Shown here: one piece after another, positions 56,413 through 64,000 of the stretch
Layout of the letters: each line of letters opens with the position of its first letter
Numbering within the stretch: position 1 is the first letter of the stretch
Source of the DNA: Candidatus Ichthyocystis sparus
Lineage (GTDB): Bacteria; Pseudomonadota; Gammaproteobacteria; Burkholderiales; 2013Ark19i
Direction of reading: 5' to 3'
NCBI RefSeq assembly: GCF_900078745.1
Contig: NZ_FKII01000061.1
Location: forward strand, 186,001-250,000
DNA: 64,000 nucleotides
Made by a program: the position numbers and the translations under genes
Notes under the pieces: generated by a model
What the model saw: the letters and a program-made list of their open reading frames with translations, nothing else
Told to the model about the DNA's origin: nothing
The model's database searches: none

Positions 56413-57780
56413 CTATTTTCCTATGCAAAATTTGGAAAATATTTCTGTAAGAATATGGTCATCCGATACAGTGCCAATTATTTCTTCCAGGCTTTTAGTT
56501 GCTAATCGTAATTCATCTGCAAATATCTCTAGACGATGTATCTCATTTTTGGCTGATGTTATATGAGATAGTGCTTTGTAAATATTACTTTCGTGGCGCT
56601 TATTTATATACAACGTACAGTCCATCAACCGTTTTTCACTTAAGTTTTTTTGTATCTCGCATCTTAGCTTTTTTAAGCCTCTGCAATCAATAGTAGATAC
56701 CGTGACGATAGTAAAATTGGTCACCTTAGTCAAAGCTCCAACTACTAGTTCAATTTCTGTATCACACAGTCGATCAACTTTGTTTAGTACTATAATAATG
56801 TTCTTATCTGACAATTTGTCCATTAGCGAAATGCATGCTTCAACAGGACTATCAGTGATATCTATAACAACGAGTATTATGTGAGCTTTGGCTATTTCTT
56901 GAAAGCTCTTTTCTATTCCCATCTGTTCAATGGCGTCAGTACTGTTTTCATTTAATCCAGCAGTGTCAATTAACGAAATAGTGTTGGATCCTAATGTTAG
57001 TCTTTCCTCAATAGTATCTCGTGTTGTTCCAGCAATATTGCTTACAATGGAGCGATTTGTTCTGAGTATCGCATTTATAAGGCTCGATTTTCCAGCATTT
57101 ACATTACCAATAATCACAACTCTGGGGCCACTATTGAGAATATTATTATTCCCCGTTTGTTCTACAATGTGCATAACGTCAGCTTCTATTTTTGTTACAC
57201 AAGAAAGAAGCTTTGTTTCTGCTTCTGGAAATGTAATATCTTCCTCCGGAAAGTCTATAAGTGCCTCAGTATACGTTCTCACATATATCAGCTGCTCTTT
57301 GATATTTTTAATTAACTGAGTAAATAGACCAGCTATATTTTTTGCTGCTGCCCTAACCATAGCCTCTGATTGAGCATTAATAATATCCGATATTGCTTCT
57401 GCTTGGGCTAGGTCCATCTTATTGTTGTAGTACGACCTTAAAGTAAATTCTCCAGGATCTGCTAACCTAGAGCCCGCCCGTAAGCATACATCTAAAACCA
57501 TATGAGTAACAATTAATCCACCATGACAATGGATCTCAATTATGTCCTCCCCAGTGTATGAGTGAGGTGCTCTAAAAAATAATACAATTACGCTGTCTAT
57601 TATATTATCTTCATCATATACGTGTGCTGTTACAGGTTTTCTTACAGGTATTCTCTTTTTAAACAGAGTATCCGACAACAAACCTAGATTGTCTCCAGAT
57701 ACACGAACAATCGATATTGCTCCGCTGCCATGAGGAGTGGATATGGCAGCAATAGTATCGTGGTAGTACGCTCCTATCAT
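56413..57780 (-). CDS. mnmE: tRNA modification GTPase MnmE (TrmE)
   Basis: A 455-aa GTPase that, with MnmG, makes the cmnm5U34/s2 modification of tRNA wobble uridines. The N-terminal tetrahydrofolate-binding domain has AAISTPHGSGAISIVRVSG and PGEFTLRSYYNNKMDLAQAEAISDIINA. The inserted G domain has GNVNAGKSSLINA (G1), TTRDTIEE (G2), DTAGL (G3) and NKVD (G4). The C-terminal FCIGK keeps the catalytic Cys. Start and yidC stop overlap by 4 bases (ATGA). Confidence 0.97.
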   Translation of the reverse strand: MIGAYYHDTIAAISTPHGSGAISIVRVSGDNLGLLSDTLFKKRIPVRKPVTAHVYDEDNIIDSVIVLFFRAPHSYTGEDIIEIHCHGGLIVTHMVLDVCLRAGSRLADPGEFTLRSYYNNKMDLAQAEAISDIINAQSEAMVRAAAKNIAGLFTQLIKNIKEQLIYVRTYTEALIDFPEEDITFPEAETKLLSCVTKIEADVMHIVEQTGNNNILNSGPRVVIIGNVNAGKSSLINAILRTNRSIVSNIAGTTRDTIEERLTLGSNTISLIDTAGLNENSTDAIEQMGIEKSFQEIAKAHIILVVIDITDSPVEACISLMDKLSDKNIIIVLNKVDRLCDTEIELVVGALTKVTNFTIVTVSTIDCRGLKKLRCEIQKNLSEKRLMDCTLYINKRHESNIYKALSHITSAKNEIHRLEIFADELRLATKSLEEIIGTVSDDHILTEIFSKFCIGK

Positions 57781-59375
57781 GTTTTGTTTAATTTTTTCGT
57801 TATGTATAACTGCTGTAACAGCGACAATATATTATTAGTGATCCAATACAAAACTAACCCAGATGGGAAAAAGAAAAACATGACTGAGAAGACCATAGGC
57901 ATAATTGTCATTACTTTTGCCTGAACTGGATCAGTTGCTGGTGGATTCATTTTAGTTTGCAAGAAGGTCGATAGCGCAAGAGCTATTGGTAGAATGTAAA
58001 GAGGATCAGGTGATGATAAGTCTTTTACCCATCCTAGCCATCGAGCTTCCCTTATCTCTACACTCGTTGATAGCACATAGTAAAGAGAGATGAATACCGG
58101 TACCTGTATAATTATAGGTAAACACCCCGCTGCAGGATTTACACCCTCTTTCTGAAATAGCTCCACTATAGTCTTTTGTTGCTTGATTTTGTCAGAGCTA
58201 TACGTGTCTTTCAGTAGCTGTATCTTTGGGGCAAGGACCTTCATCTTAGCCATCGACCTATAGCTTGCAGCAGATAGAGGGAAAAACACTATCTTTATTA
58301 GGATGGTAAGCAATATTATCGCCCATCCCCAGTTCTTAGTTACAATTTGTATCCAGCTAAGTAGTTTGAATAGAGGCTGAGCAATAATAGTCGACCAGCC
58401 GTAATCAGTAACTAGATCAAGGCCCGGAGCAATTGATGCCAGTTTGTTTTGTTCCTGAGGTCCAGCGTAGAATCTGGACTTAGCATAGTGTATGGACTTA
58501 GGCTCAACTAAGCCTAAATCTTGCTTAAATCCAACCGTGTAAAGTTGGGACGATGGTTCTTTGAAAGCGTAAAAAGTAGTTGATTTTGTACTATCTGGTA
58601 TCCAAGCACTTACAAAGTAATGTTGGATAAAGCCACACCAACCGTGCTCATTGCTCATCTCTGTATGGCTCTGGTCCATGCTAGAGAATGGTATCTTGAC
58701 AAACTTCTTGCTTTGCGTATACACGGCGGCACCAAGATACGAGCGAACAAATCTAGACTGTTCGTGTACTGGGTAAGAATCTCTTTGTATGAGTCCAAAT
58801 AGGAATGGATTTATAGCTCTTGCGGAGTTATTAGTAATTTTGTATACAACATCAATTATATAGCTATTGTTGCTAATGGTGTATGTTGCCGATACATTGA
58901 CTCCGCGATCTTGTCCCGTTAAAACTACTGCCGATGTTCCTGAAAGTTCATCGTATGAAACGTTACTCTTGCTAAATAATGGCTGGAACACGACAGAATC
59001 TTTGCCTGGAAGCTGAATTTTTACGAAGCTCGATGAATGGTAGACAGGTTCCTGATTACTTAGAAGCTCGTACTCTTTCTCACCCTTTTCTTGATCATGA
59101 TACTTTTTTAGGTACATGCTTACTATGTTGCCGTTTTTGGGATCAATGGCCAGATTTACTAATGATGACGAGACATATATGGGTTTTATCGTACTTTCCT
59201 GTTTCTGCTTCATCAATGATATGACATCAGGCTTTTTTTCTACATCGAGGGGATTGTAGATAGGTGCTGAATTACTATAACCAGAGTTATTACTATATTC
59301 CTTGTTCCAATTCTGGTATAACCCGAGCAGAGACCCAAACAAAACAAATATTAGGACAAGTCTTACAGTTTCCAT
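57777..59375 (-). CDS. yidC: membrane protein insertase YidC
   Basis: A 532-aa insertase from the ATG at 59375 (METVRLVLIF). An ATG 15 bases upstream is possible, but its ribosome binding site would be too close. There is one N-terminal helix (about 4-22), a periplasmic beta-supersandwich domain (about 50-320), and the conserved five-helix core (about 330-525) with WGWAIILLTILIKIVFFPLSAASYRSMAKMK, CLPIIIQVPVFISLYYVL and PSGLVLYWITNNILSLLQQ. It inserts and folds inner-membrane proteins with or without SecYEG. Confidence 0.96.
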   Translation of the reverse strand: METVRLVLIFVLFGSLLGLYQNWNKEYSNNSGYSNSAPIYNPLDVEKKPDVISLMKQKQESTIKPIYVSSSLVNLAIDPKNGNIVSMYLKKYHDQEKGEKEYELLSNQEPVYHSSSFVKIQLPGKDSVVFQPLFSKSNVSYDELSGTSAVVLTGQDRGVNVSATYTISNNSYIIDVVYKITNNSARAINPFLFGLIQRDSYPVHEQSRFVRSYLGAAVYTQSKKFVKIPFSSMDQSHTEMSNEHGWCGFIQHYFVSAWIPDSTKSTTFYAFKEPSSQLYTVGFKQDLGLVEPKSIHYAKSRFYAGPQEQNKLASIAPGLDLVTDYGWSTIIAQPLFKLLSWIQIVTKNWGWAIILLTILIKIVFFPLSAASYRSMAKMKVLAPKIQLLKDTYSSDKIKQQKTIVELFQKEGVNPAAGCLPIIIQVPVFISLYYVLSTSVEIREARWLGWVKDLSSPDPLYILPIALALSTFLQTKMNPPATDPVQAKVMTIMPMVFSVMFFFFPSGLVLYWITNNILSLLQQLYITKKLNKT

Positions 59376-59415
59376 AAAAATTCCATACACCTTATCTACG
59401 GTGAATCGAAGCCGT

Positions 59416-59640
59416 TCAGGGGTTGTCTATCCCACAGTTTTTGTTTAGAGGATTGCATCGCAGTATACGGTACAGAGCCCTAAATAACCCACTGTAGGGA
59501 CCATACTTCATTATCGCAAGCTTAGCATACGCAGAACAGCTAGGATAAAATCTGCAGCTCCTGCCACAAAAAGGACTCAGAAACAGCTGATAGATGTTGA
59601 CAATAAAGACCAGGGAGCGAGTAAGAAAGGTGCGGATCAT
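59416..59640 (-). CDS. yidD: membrane protein insertion efficiency factor YidD
   Basis: A 74-aa YidD. The invariant core is present: YQLFLSPFCGRSCRFYPSCSAYAKLAIMKYGPYSGLFRALYRILRCNPL, with the three conserved Cys and an amphipathic N-terminal helix. It is thought to help YidC-dependent insertion. It overlaps the rnpA stop by 4 bases. Confidence 0.95.
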   Translation of the reverse strand: MIRTFLTRSLVFIVNIYQLFLSPFCGRSCRFYPSCSAYAKLAIMKYGPYSGLFRALYRILRCNPLNKNCGIDNP

Positions 59641-60008
59641 TTTTTAGCCTTTTTTTCTGACAAGGCATGGAATAGTAAATACAGAAGGTTGCGTATATCA
59701 CTCTTTAGCATAGTACTTACATTTCCCTTTAGAGATACGACTATGTCAGTTTTAGGAAGATGATCAATACCCTCCCTGAAGCACTCACGAATGAGACGTT
59801 TTACCAAGTTGCGTTTAACTGAGGTCTTAGTAGACCTCTTAGGTACCACCATACCCAGGCGCGCGAAGCAGAAAGGAGGGTCAGCAGAGCAATACGCTTT
59901 GAATGGACCAGATCTCACTGAATCAGGCTTCGAGCTATACACAGATACAAACTCAGACTTTTTTCGGATAGAACGCAGTGTCCTCTTAAAAGACAACGGC
60001 TTCGACAA
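59637..60008 (-). CDS. rnpA: ribonuclease P protein component
   Basis: Protein subunit of RNase P, 123 aa, which matures tRNA 5' ends. The family blocks are FKRTLRSIRKKSEFVSVY, RLGMVVPKRSTKTSVKRNLVKRLIRECFRE (the RNR basic helix) and DIVVSLKGNVS. TTG start behind GGAGAG, 10 bases after rpmH, so the two are co-transcribed as usual. Confidence 0.95.
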   Translation of the reverse strand: MSKPLSFKRTLRSIRKKSEFVSVYSSKPDSVRSGPFKAYCSADPPFCFARLGMVVPKRSTKTSVKRNLVKRLIRECFREGIDHLPKTDIVVSLKGNVSTMLKSDIRNLLYLLFHALSEKKAKK

Positions 60009-60018
60009 ATATACTCTC

Positions 60019-60147
60019 CTAGGCAGACAAGCGACGTCTTCCCTTTGCCCTGCGCGACTTTAATACCAAAGAACCCGCCCTCATACGTGCCCGAAAGCCA
60101 TGTGTTCGTTTACGCCGTATGTTGGAAGGTTGGAAGGTTCTCTTCAT
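60019..60147 (-). CDS. rpmH: 50S ribosomal protein L34
   Basis: A very short gene of 42 codons on the minus strand. The protein begins [20 protein letters not shown] and ends GRRRLSA, which is unmistakable L34 (usual length 44). The conserved R-T-H-G-F-x-x-R core and the Lys/Arg-rich C-terminus are intact. TAG stop at 60019-60021; rnpA follows after 10 bases. dnaA, often divergent here at oriC, is absent. Confidence 0.97.
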   Translation of the reverse strand: MKRTFQPSNIRRKRTHGFRARMRAGSLVLKSRRAKGRRRLSA

Positions 60148-60222
60148 TGGTTACCCTTACCCCCGGCCTACTACCCCTTAATGAGATAGAGAAAGAAAAA
60201 TTGAAAAACTAACCTGCGGCGC

Positions 60223-60251
60223 ATTATAGCTAATTTCCAACGTCTTTTAAA
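60223..60251 (-). promoter_or_regulatory. promoter for rpmH-rnpA-yidD-yidC-mnmE
   Basis: On the minus strand, TTTAAA (60246-60251) and a perfect TATAAT (60223-60228) are separated by exactly 17 bases. The promoter straddles the fumarase stop codon (60230-60232). The leader to the rpmH ATG is about 70 bases and GC-richer near the start. Confidence 0.6.
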
Positions 60252-61744
60252 GGTATTTTCCACTTTTGGGGACCAATTTCATGAATTGATTCCCCAGATG
60301 AAGATACAGATACTGTAACTGGCATGTCTTTTACTATTAGTTTTCGTACTCCCTCCATTCCAAGATCAGGAAATGCAATCATCTCTACCTTTTTAATAGA
60401 TTTGGAAATTAAATAGGCGGCTCCACCAACTGCTATCATAGAAACAGCTCCATACTTTTTTATTGCATTTATGCCTTTTTGTTTTCTTTCTCCCTTTCCA
60501 ATCATCCCAATTACACCCACCTTTTCTGATAACATAAGATCTGCAAAACGATCCATGCGGTCTGCTGTGGTAGGTCCAGCTGGTCCAATTATTTCGTCTC
60601 TAACCGGATCAACAGGTCCAACGTAGTAAACCACCTTCCCTTTTAGATCAAACGGAAGCTTTTGTCCCGCGTTTATTATGTCTTGAATTCTCTTGTGGGC
60701 AGCATCGCGTGCAGTGTAGAGGGTTCCTGATAACAGAAGATTCTGGCCAGCTTTCCATTTTGCTATATCATTTTTTGTCAACGTATCCAAATTTACTGAC
60801 GTTGCTTCAACTCTCGTATCAGACAAACTTATTTCTGGCCAAATAGATAAATCTGGTTCCTGAAAAGATGCTACGTTCGTGCCGTCTAGCGAGAAATGTA
60901 CATGCCTTGTGGCAGCACAGTTAGGTATAAGACCAACTGGAAGTGAGACCGCATGTGTTGGGTAGGTCATGACCTTAACATCCAATACGGTTGTTATCCC
61001 ACCTAGACCTTGTGCACCAATTCCCAATGCATTCACACGTTGGTAAATCTCTAGTCGTAATTTCTCTATATCGTTTTGGGGGCCTCTCTCCTGGACTTCA
61101 TGCATATCAATTGGTGCCATTAAAGATCTTTTTGCCATGCACATAGCATACTCTGGTGTTCCACCTATGCCCACTCCTAGCATTCCTGGAGGGCACCAGC
61201 CTGCCCCCATAGATGGGAGGGTTTCAACTATCCAATCAACCACAGAAGCCGATGGATCAAGGTTAACGAATCTACTTTTATTTTCCGATCCCCCCCCCTT
61301 AGCTGCCAGATGAACATCCAGCTTATCCCCAGGCACAATATTGTAGTGAATAACCGCCGGTGTATTGTCCTTAGTATTTATTCTGTTACCATACGGATCA
61401 GACAGAATAGAAAAGCGTAATTTGTTATTAGGGTCCTTATATGCCCTTCGTACGCCCTCATGTACCATTTCAGATACAGACATGTCAGTGTCCCACCGTA
61501 CGTTCATTCCAACATCCAGGAACACTACAGAGATTCCAGTGTCCTGACAGATGGGTCTCTTGTTTTCAGCGCTCATCCTAGAATTAAGCAGTATTTGTGC
61601 TATAGCCGTTTTAGCAGCAGGGTTTTTTTCCCTGGCATATGATTCAGACATGGCCATAACGAAATCAGGTGAATGACAATAGGAAATGAATTGGAAGGCG
61701 TTTCGTATAGATTCTATGAACTGCAGTTTTGTTATTACAGACAT
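60230..61744 (-). CDS. fumA: fumarate hydratase class I (4Fe-4S)
   Basis: Single-chain, oxygen-sensitive class I fumarase, 504 aa; interconverts fumarate and malate in the TCA cycle. Candidate [4Fe-4S] ligands are Cys66 (RPICQDTG), Cys184 (GAGWCPPG) and Cys276 (IPNCAATRH). The C-terminal beta domain has YVGPVDPVRDEIIGPAGPTTADRMDRF and GMIGKGERKQKGI. The codons for the conserved Lys-Gly-Gly-Gly (about 149-152) form a run of nine G on the coding strand (61290-61298), a slippage-prone tract. Lies upstream of rpmH, same strand. Confidence 0.93.
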   Translation of the reverse strand: MSVITKLQFIESIRNAFQFISYCHSPDFVMAMSESYAREKNPAAKTAIAQILLNSRMSAENKRPICQDTGISVVFLDVGMNVRWDTDMSVSEMVHEGVRRAYKDPNNKLRFSILSDPYGNRINTKDNTPAVIHYNIVPGDKLDVHLAAKGGGSENKSRFVNLDPSASVVDWIVETLPSMGAGWCPPGMLGVGIGGTPEYAMCMAKRSLMAPIDMHEVQERGPQNDIEKLRLEIYQRVNALGIGAQGLGGITTVLDVKVMTYPTHAVSLPVGLIPNCAATRHVHFSLDGTNVASFQEPDLSIWPEISLSDTRVEATSVNLDTLTKNDIAKWKAGQNLLLSGTLYTARDAAHKRIQDIINAGQKLPFDLKGKVVYYVGPVDPVRDEIIGPAGPTTADRMDRFADLMLSEKVGVIGMIGKGERKQKGINAIKKYGAVSMIAVGGAAYLISKSIKKVEMIAFPDLGMEGVRKLIVKDMPVTVSVSSSGESIHEIGPQKWKIPLKDVGN

Positions 61745-61855
61745 ATTTTATCTTCCATAAGATTAAAATAGGAACAGGATGCTTTCGTATTAGACCATTG
61801 TCAGCACGATATTTTAGGGGAAAATGTGACTTTTACCCAGTATTAATTTCAATAT

Positions 61856-64000
61856 TCAGTACTTTATGCTGTAAGGCGTTTCCGATGAGGCAAGTAGTTG
61901 TTGGCATGATTCTAAAAGTTCATTAGAAATTTTTATCTTCCATTTTGATCCGGTTCTTACATGACAGGAAACGTTATTTTTTACATAATGGAAAATTACT
62001 GATACTCTGTGCCCAGGGTTTGCATGGGTCTTAATTATTTTGCAGATTTCAACGATTGGTGATGACGGGCTTACGTTTAAAACTAGTTGGGATGCCCTTT
62101 CCTCTCTTATTTGTTCTATGGATAGTATGCGGTTTGCTACAAATTTGTTTGTTTTGCGATAGTGGTCTAAAATTGTTCTTCCTTCGAAGAACAGGATATT
62201 GTCAATCTTCAAGATGTGCCTATTTTTTTCAAAATTATCAGAGAATACAGTAACTTCTATTTCTACTGTGCCGTCCGTTATTAACGCGAAATATGCTTTT
62301 CCGACCCTTCTTATTTTGCTTACTATGCCGCTTATCAATATGTTGCTGTTATCCGTATGCTTACTTAGTACTTCGTTCAGAGACAATTTAGTAATTTGAC
62401 GTGACTCTTCCGAAAATGCCTCGAACGGATGAGAACTTAGGAAAAATCCTATAGCATTTTTTTCTTCCGACAGTTTTTTTAGTAGAGGCCACTTTGGTGC
62501 AGTATCTTGAGATTTTTCCCTACCCTCGCTTTCATGCATGTGGTGATCAATGTCGAATAGTATAATTTGGTTGGTTCCTGAATTTTTTTGTATGGCCTGT
62601 TGCACAGCGTCCTTTATATCTTCGAATATCTTTCTTCTATTGTAATCTAGGGAGTCAAATGCACCACCTTTTACAAGGAATTCTATGCTCCTTCTGTTAA
62701 TGATGTCTGTATCAATGCGGTTGCAGAAGTCAGAGAAACTAGAAAATTTTCCTAAGCGCCTCTTGTTCACTATTTCTAGAGCTACGTTTTGTCCTACACA
62801 TTTTATGGCCCCTAGTCCGTAAGAGATAGTTTTTTTGTCTATGGATACAAACCTGTAATCTGATTGATTAATGTCTGGTGAATTAACATTTATGCCATTA
62901 TTTATGGAATCGTCATACAGTATTTTTATTTTGTCAGTATTGTCCATATCAAGAGAGAGTGATGCAGCCATGAAGCAAGATGTATAATGTCTCTTTAACC
63001 AAGCAGTTTGATATGCAATAACAGCGTATGCAGCTGAATGTGATTTATTAAACCCATATTCTGCAAATTTTTCCATCAGATTAAATAAGTGAATGGACAA
63101 CTGCTGGTCATAGTTATTTTTTTGGGCTCCGGATATGAAAATTTCACGATGTTTGGCCATTTCATCAGTTTTTTTCTTTCCCATAGCTCGTCTTAATAAA
63201 TCAGCACCACCCAGAGAGTACCCAGCTATGATGCGTGATATCAACATAACTTGTTCTTGATATACAATAATTCCATAAGTTGGCTTTAGTACAGGTTCTA
63301 AGCTGGGGTGGTAATAATTTACAGTTGCTTTTTCATGCTTCCTGTTTATGAAATCATCTACCATGCCGGAGCCAAGGGGCCCCGGTCTGTATAACGCCAA
63401 AACGGCTATGATGTCCTCGAAGTTGTTGGGGCGCAGTTTTTTCAGGAGTTCCTTCATTCCGCGTGATTCTAGCTGGAATATGCCTGTTGTGTTTCCATCG
63501 CATAGCAAGTTGTAAGTTTCTTGGTCGTCGAATTTTATTTTTCTAATATCAAAGCTTTTTTGGTCTGGATATGACGATTTGATGGATTCTTCAGTCCAGT
63601 TTATGATGGTTAGCGTTTTTAATCCCAGAAAATCAAACTTTACTAACCCAACTTCCTCTACATCGTCTTTGTCGTACTGACTGAGCATATCGTGTGAGTT
63701 GTCAGGCTTGAATAGAGGACAAAAATTAACCAACCTGTCTGGTGCAATAAGAACTCCCCCTGCATGTGTGCTGACGTTTCTTACGATTCCTTCGAGCTCT
63801 TTGGCAAGAGAGATGCATTGTCGGACATCCTCCTCATTTTCTATCCTATTTTTGAGCGATGGCTCCATTTCACATGCTACATCTATAGTGATGTTTTTTC
63901 CTGGTTCGAATGGTATTAGTTTTGCTATTCCATCAACAAATGTATATGGTAGATTCAAGACGCGCCCGATGTCTCGTATAGCAGCTTTAGCGGCCATGGT
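61856..64000 (-). CDS. dnaE: DNA polymerase III alpha subunit, C-terminal part (5' end off window)
   Basis: The gene runs off the right edge; about 714 C-terminal residues are present, starting within the polymerase palm (TMAAKAAIRDIGRVL). Blocks seen are FDFLGLKTLTIINW (catalytic Asp region), PNNFEDIIAVLALYRPGPLGSGMVDDFI, GIIVYQEQVMLISRIIAGYSLGGADLLRRAMGKK, EYGFNKSHSAAYAVIAYQTAWLK, a helix-hairpin-helix region and an OB fold (GIVSKIRRVGKAYFALITDG). A clamp-binding motif QIILF lies at about 62555-62569. The PHP domain would be outside the window. Confidence 0.96.
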   Translation of the reverse strand, partial: TMAAKAAIRDIGRVLNLPYTFVDGIAKLIPFEPGKNITIDVACEMEPSLKNRIENEEDVRQCISLAKELEGIVRNVSTHAGGVLIAPDRLVNFCPLFKPDNSHDMLSQYDKDDVEEVGLVKFDFLGLKTLTIINWTEESIKSSYPDQKSFDIRKIKFDDQETYNLLCDGNTTGIFQLESRGMKELLKKLRPNNFEDIIAVLALYRPGPLGSGMVDDFINRKHEKATVNYYHPSLEPVLKPTYGIIVYQEQVMLISRIIAGYSLGGADLLRRAMGKKKTDEMAKHREIFISGAQKNNYDQQLSIHLFNLMEKFAEYGFNKSHSAAYAVIAYQTAWLKRHYTSCFMAASLSLDMDNTDKIKILYDDSINNGINVNSPDINQSDYRFVSIDKKTISYGLGAIKCVGQNVALEIVNKRRLGKFSSFSDFCNRIDTDIINRRSIEFLVKGGAFDSLDYNRRKIFEDIKDAVQQAIQKNSGTNQIILFDIDHHMHESEGREKSQDTAPKWPLLKKLSEEKNAIGFFLSSHPFEAFSEESRQITKLSLNEVLSKHTDNSNILISGIVSKIRRVGKAYFALITDGTVEIEVTVFSDNFEKNRHILKIDNILFFEGRTILDHYRKTNKFVANRILSIEQIREERASQLVLNVSPSSPIVEICKIIKTHANPGHRVSVIFHYVKNNVSCHVRTGSKWKIKISNELLESCQQLLASSETPYSIKY

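Noticed and set aside
60148-60229. Possible oriC beside rpmH
   Set aside because: The region is only about 80 bases, contains a clear rpmH promoter, and shows neither dnaA nor a cluster of DnaA boxes.

Overview
The window looks like one contiguous piece of a low-GC betaproteobacterial chromosome. No insertion sequence, phage gene or CRISPR array was seen. The evidence for Betaproteobacteria is the RpoC N-terminus ([11 protein letters not shown]), the order tRNA-Tyr/Gly/Thr-tuf-tRNA-Trp-secE-nusG-rplKAJL-rpoBC-rpsLG-fusA-tuf-rpsJ, the accBC neighbourhood with a thioredoxin-like lipoprotein and a DUF3426 protein, the PBP1A gene divergent from pilMNOPQ, and the order rpmH-rnpA-yidD-yidC-mnmE. 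Low GC, tight packing and several genes missing from otherwise conserved neighbourhoods suggest a host-associated, partly reduced lineage. A relative of the fish pathogen Candidatus Ichthyocystis is a guess from memory only.

Layout. 1-7907 (minus): a type II secretion / type IV pilus-like operon, gspG-F-E-L-M-C-D plus a prepilin cut by the window edge. 8005-9874 (minus): hemJ, a RuvX/YqgF nuclease and a TonB-like protein. 9964-25643 (plus): a long co-directional run of ptsN, apbE, minCDE, ruvCAB, tolQRAB-pal-cpoB, an outer-membrane barrel candidate, a thioredoxin-like lipoprotein, accBC, a zinc-ribbon/DUF3426 protein and apaH. 25660-27200 (minus): a glycine-zipper lipoprotein, cytochrome b561 and ubiK. 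27364-30445 (plus): ychF, a cation/proton antiporter and rppH. 30499-48757 (plus): tRNA genes and the transcription/translation supercluster between two almost identical tuf genes. 48744-50924 (minus): mrcA. 51091-56394 (plus): pilMNOPQ. 56413-60147 (minus): mnmE, yidC, yidD, rnpA, rpmH. 60230-64000 (minus): class I fumarase and the 3' part of dnaE.

How the genes work together. The window has two secretin machines, the Gsp-like operon and PilMNOPQ. It also carries much of the envelope-division apparatus (Min, Tol-Pal, PBP1A, YidC), Holliday-junction processing (RuvABC), the first step of fatty acid synthesis (AccBC), and the core of transcription and translation. The most informative oddities are these: genes absent from expected slots (aroQ, prmA, aroKB, ybgC, the rest of the S10 operon, dnaA); a secretin with a possible cohesin-like C-terminal domain; tuf genes whose codon use differs from their neighbours; a promoter/terminator pair inside the pil operon; and a G9 run inside the fumarase gene. 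No intergenic stretch exceeds 300 bases. I did not find a convincing wholly new system. The cohesin-tailed secretin operon is the nearest candidate.
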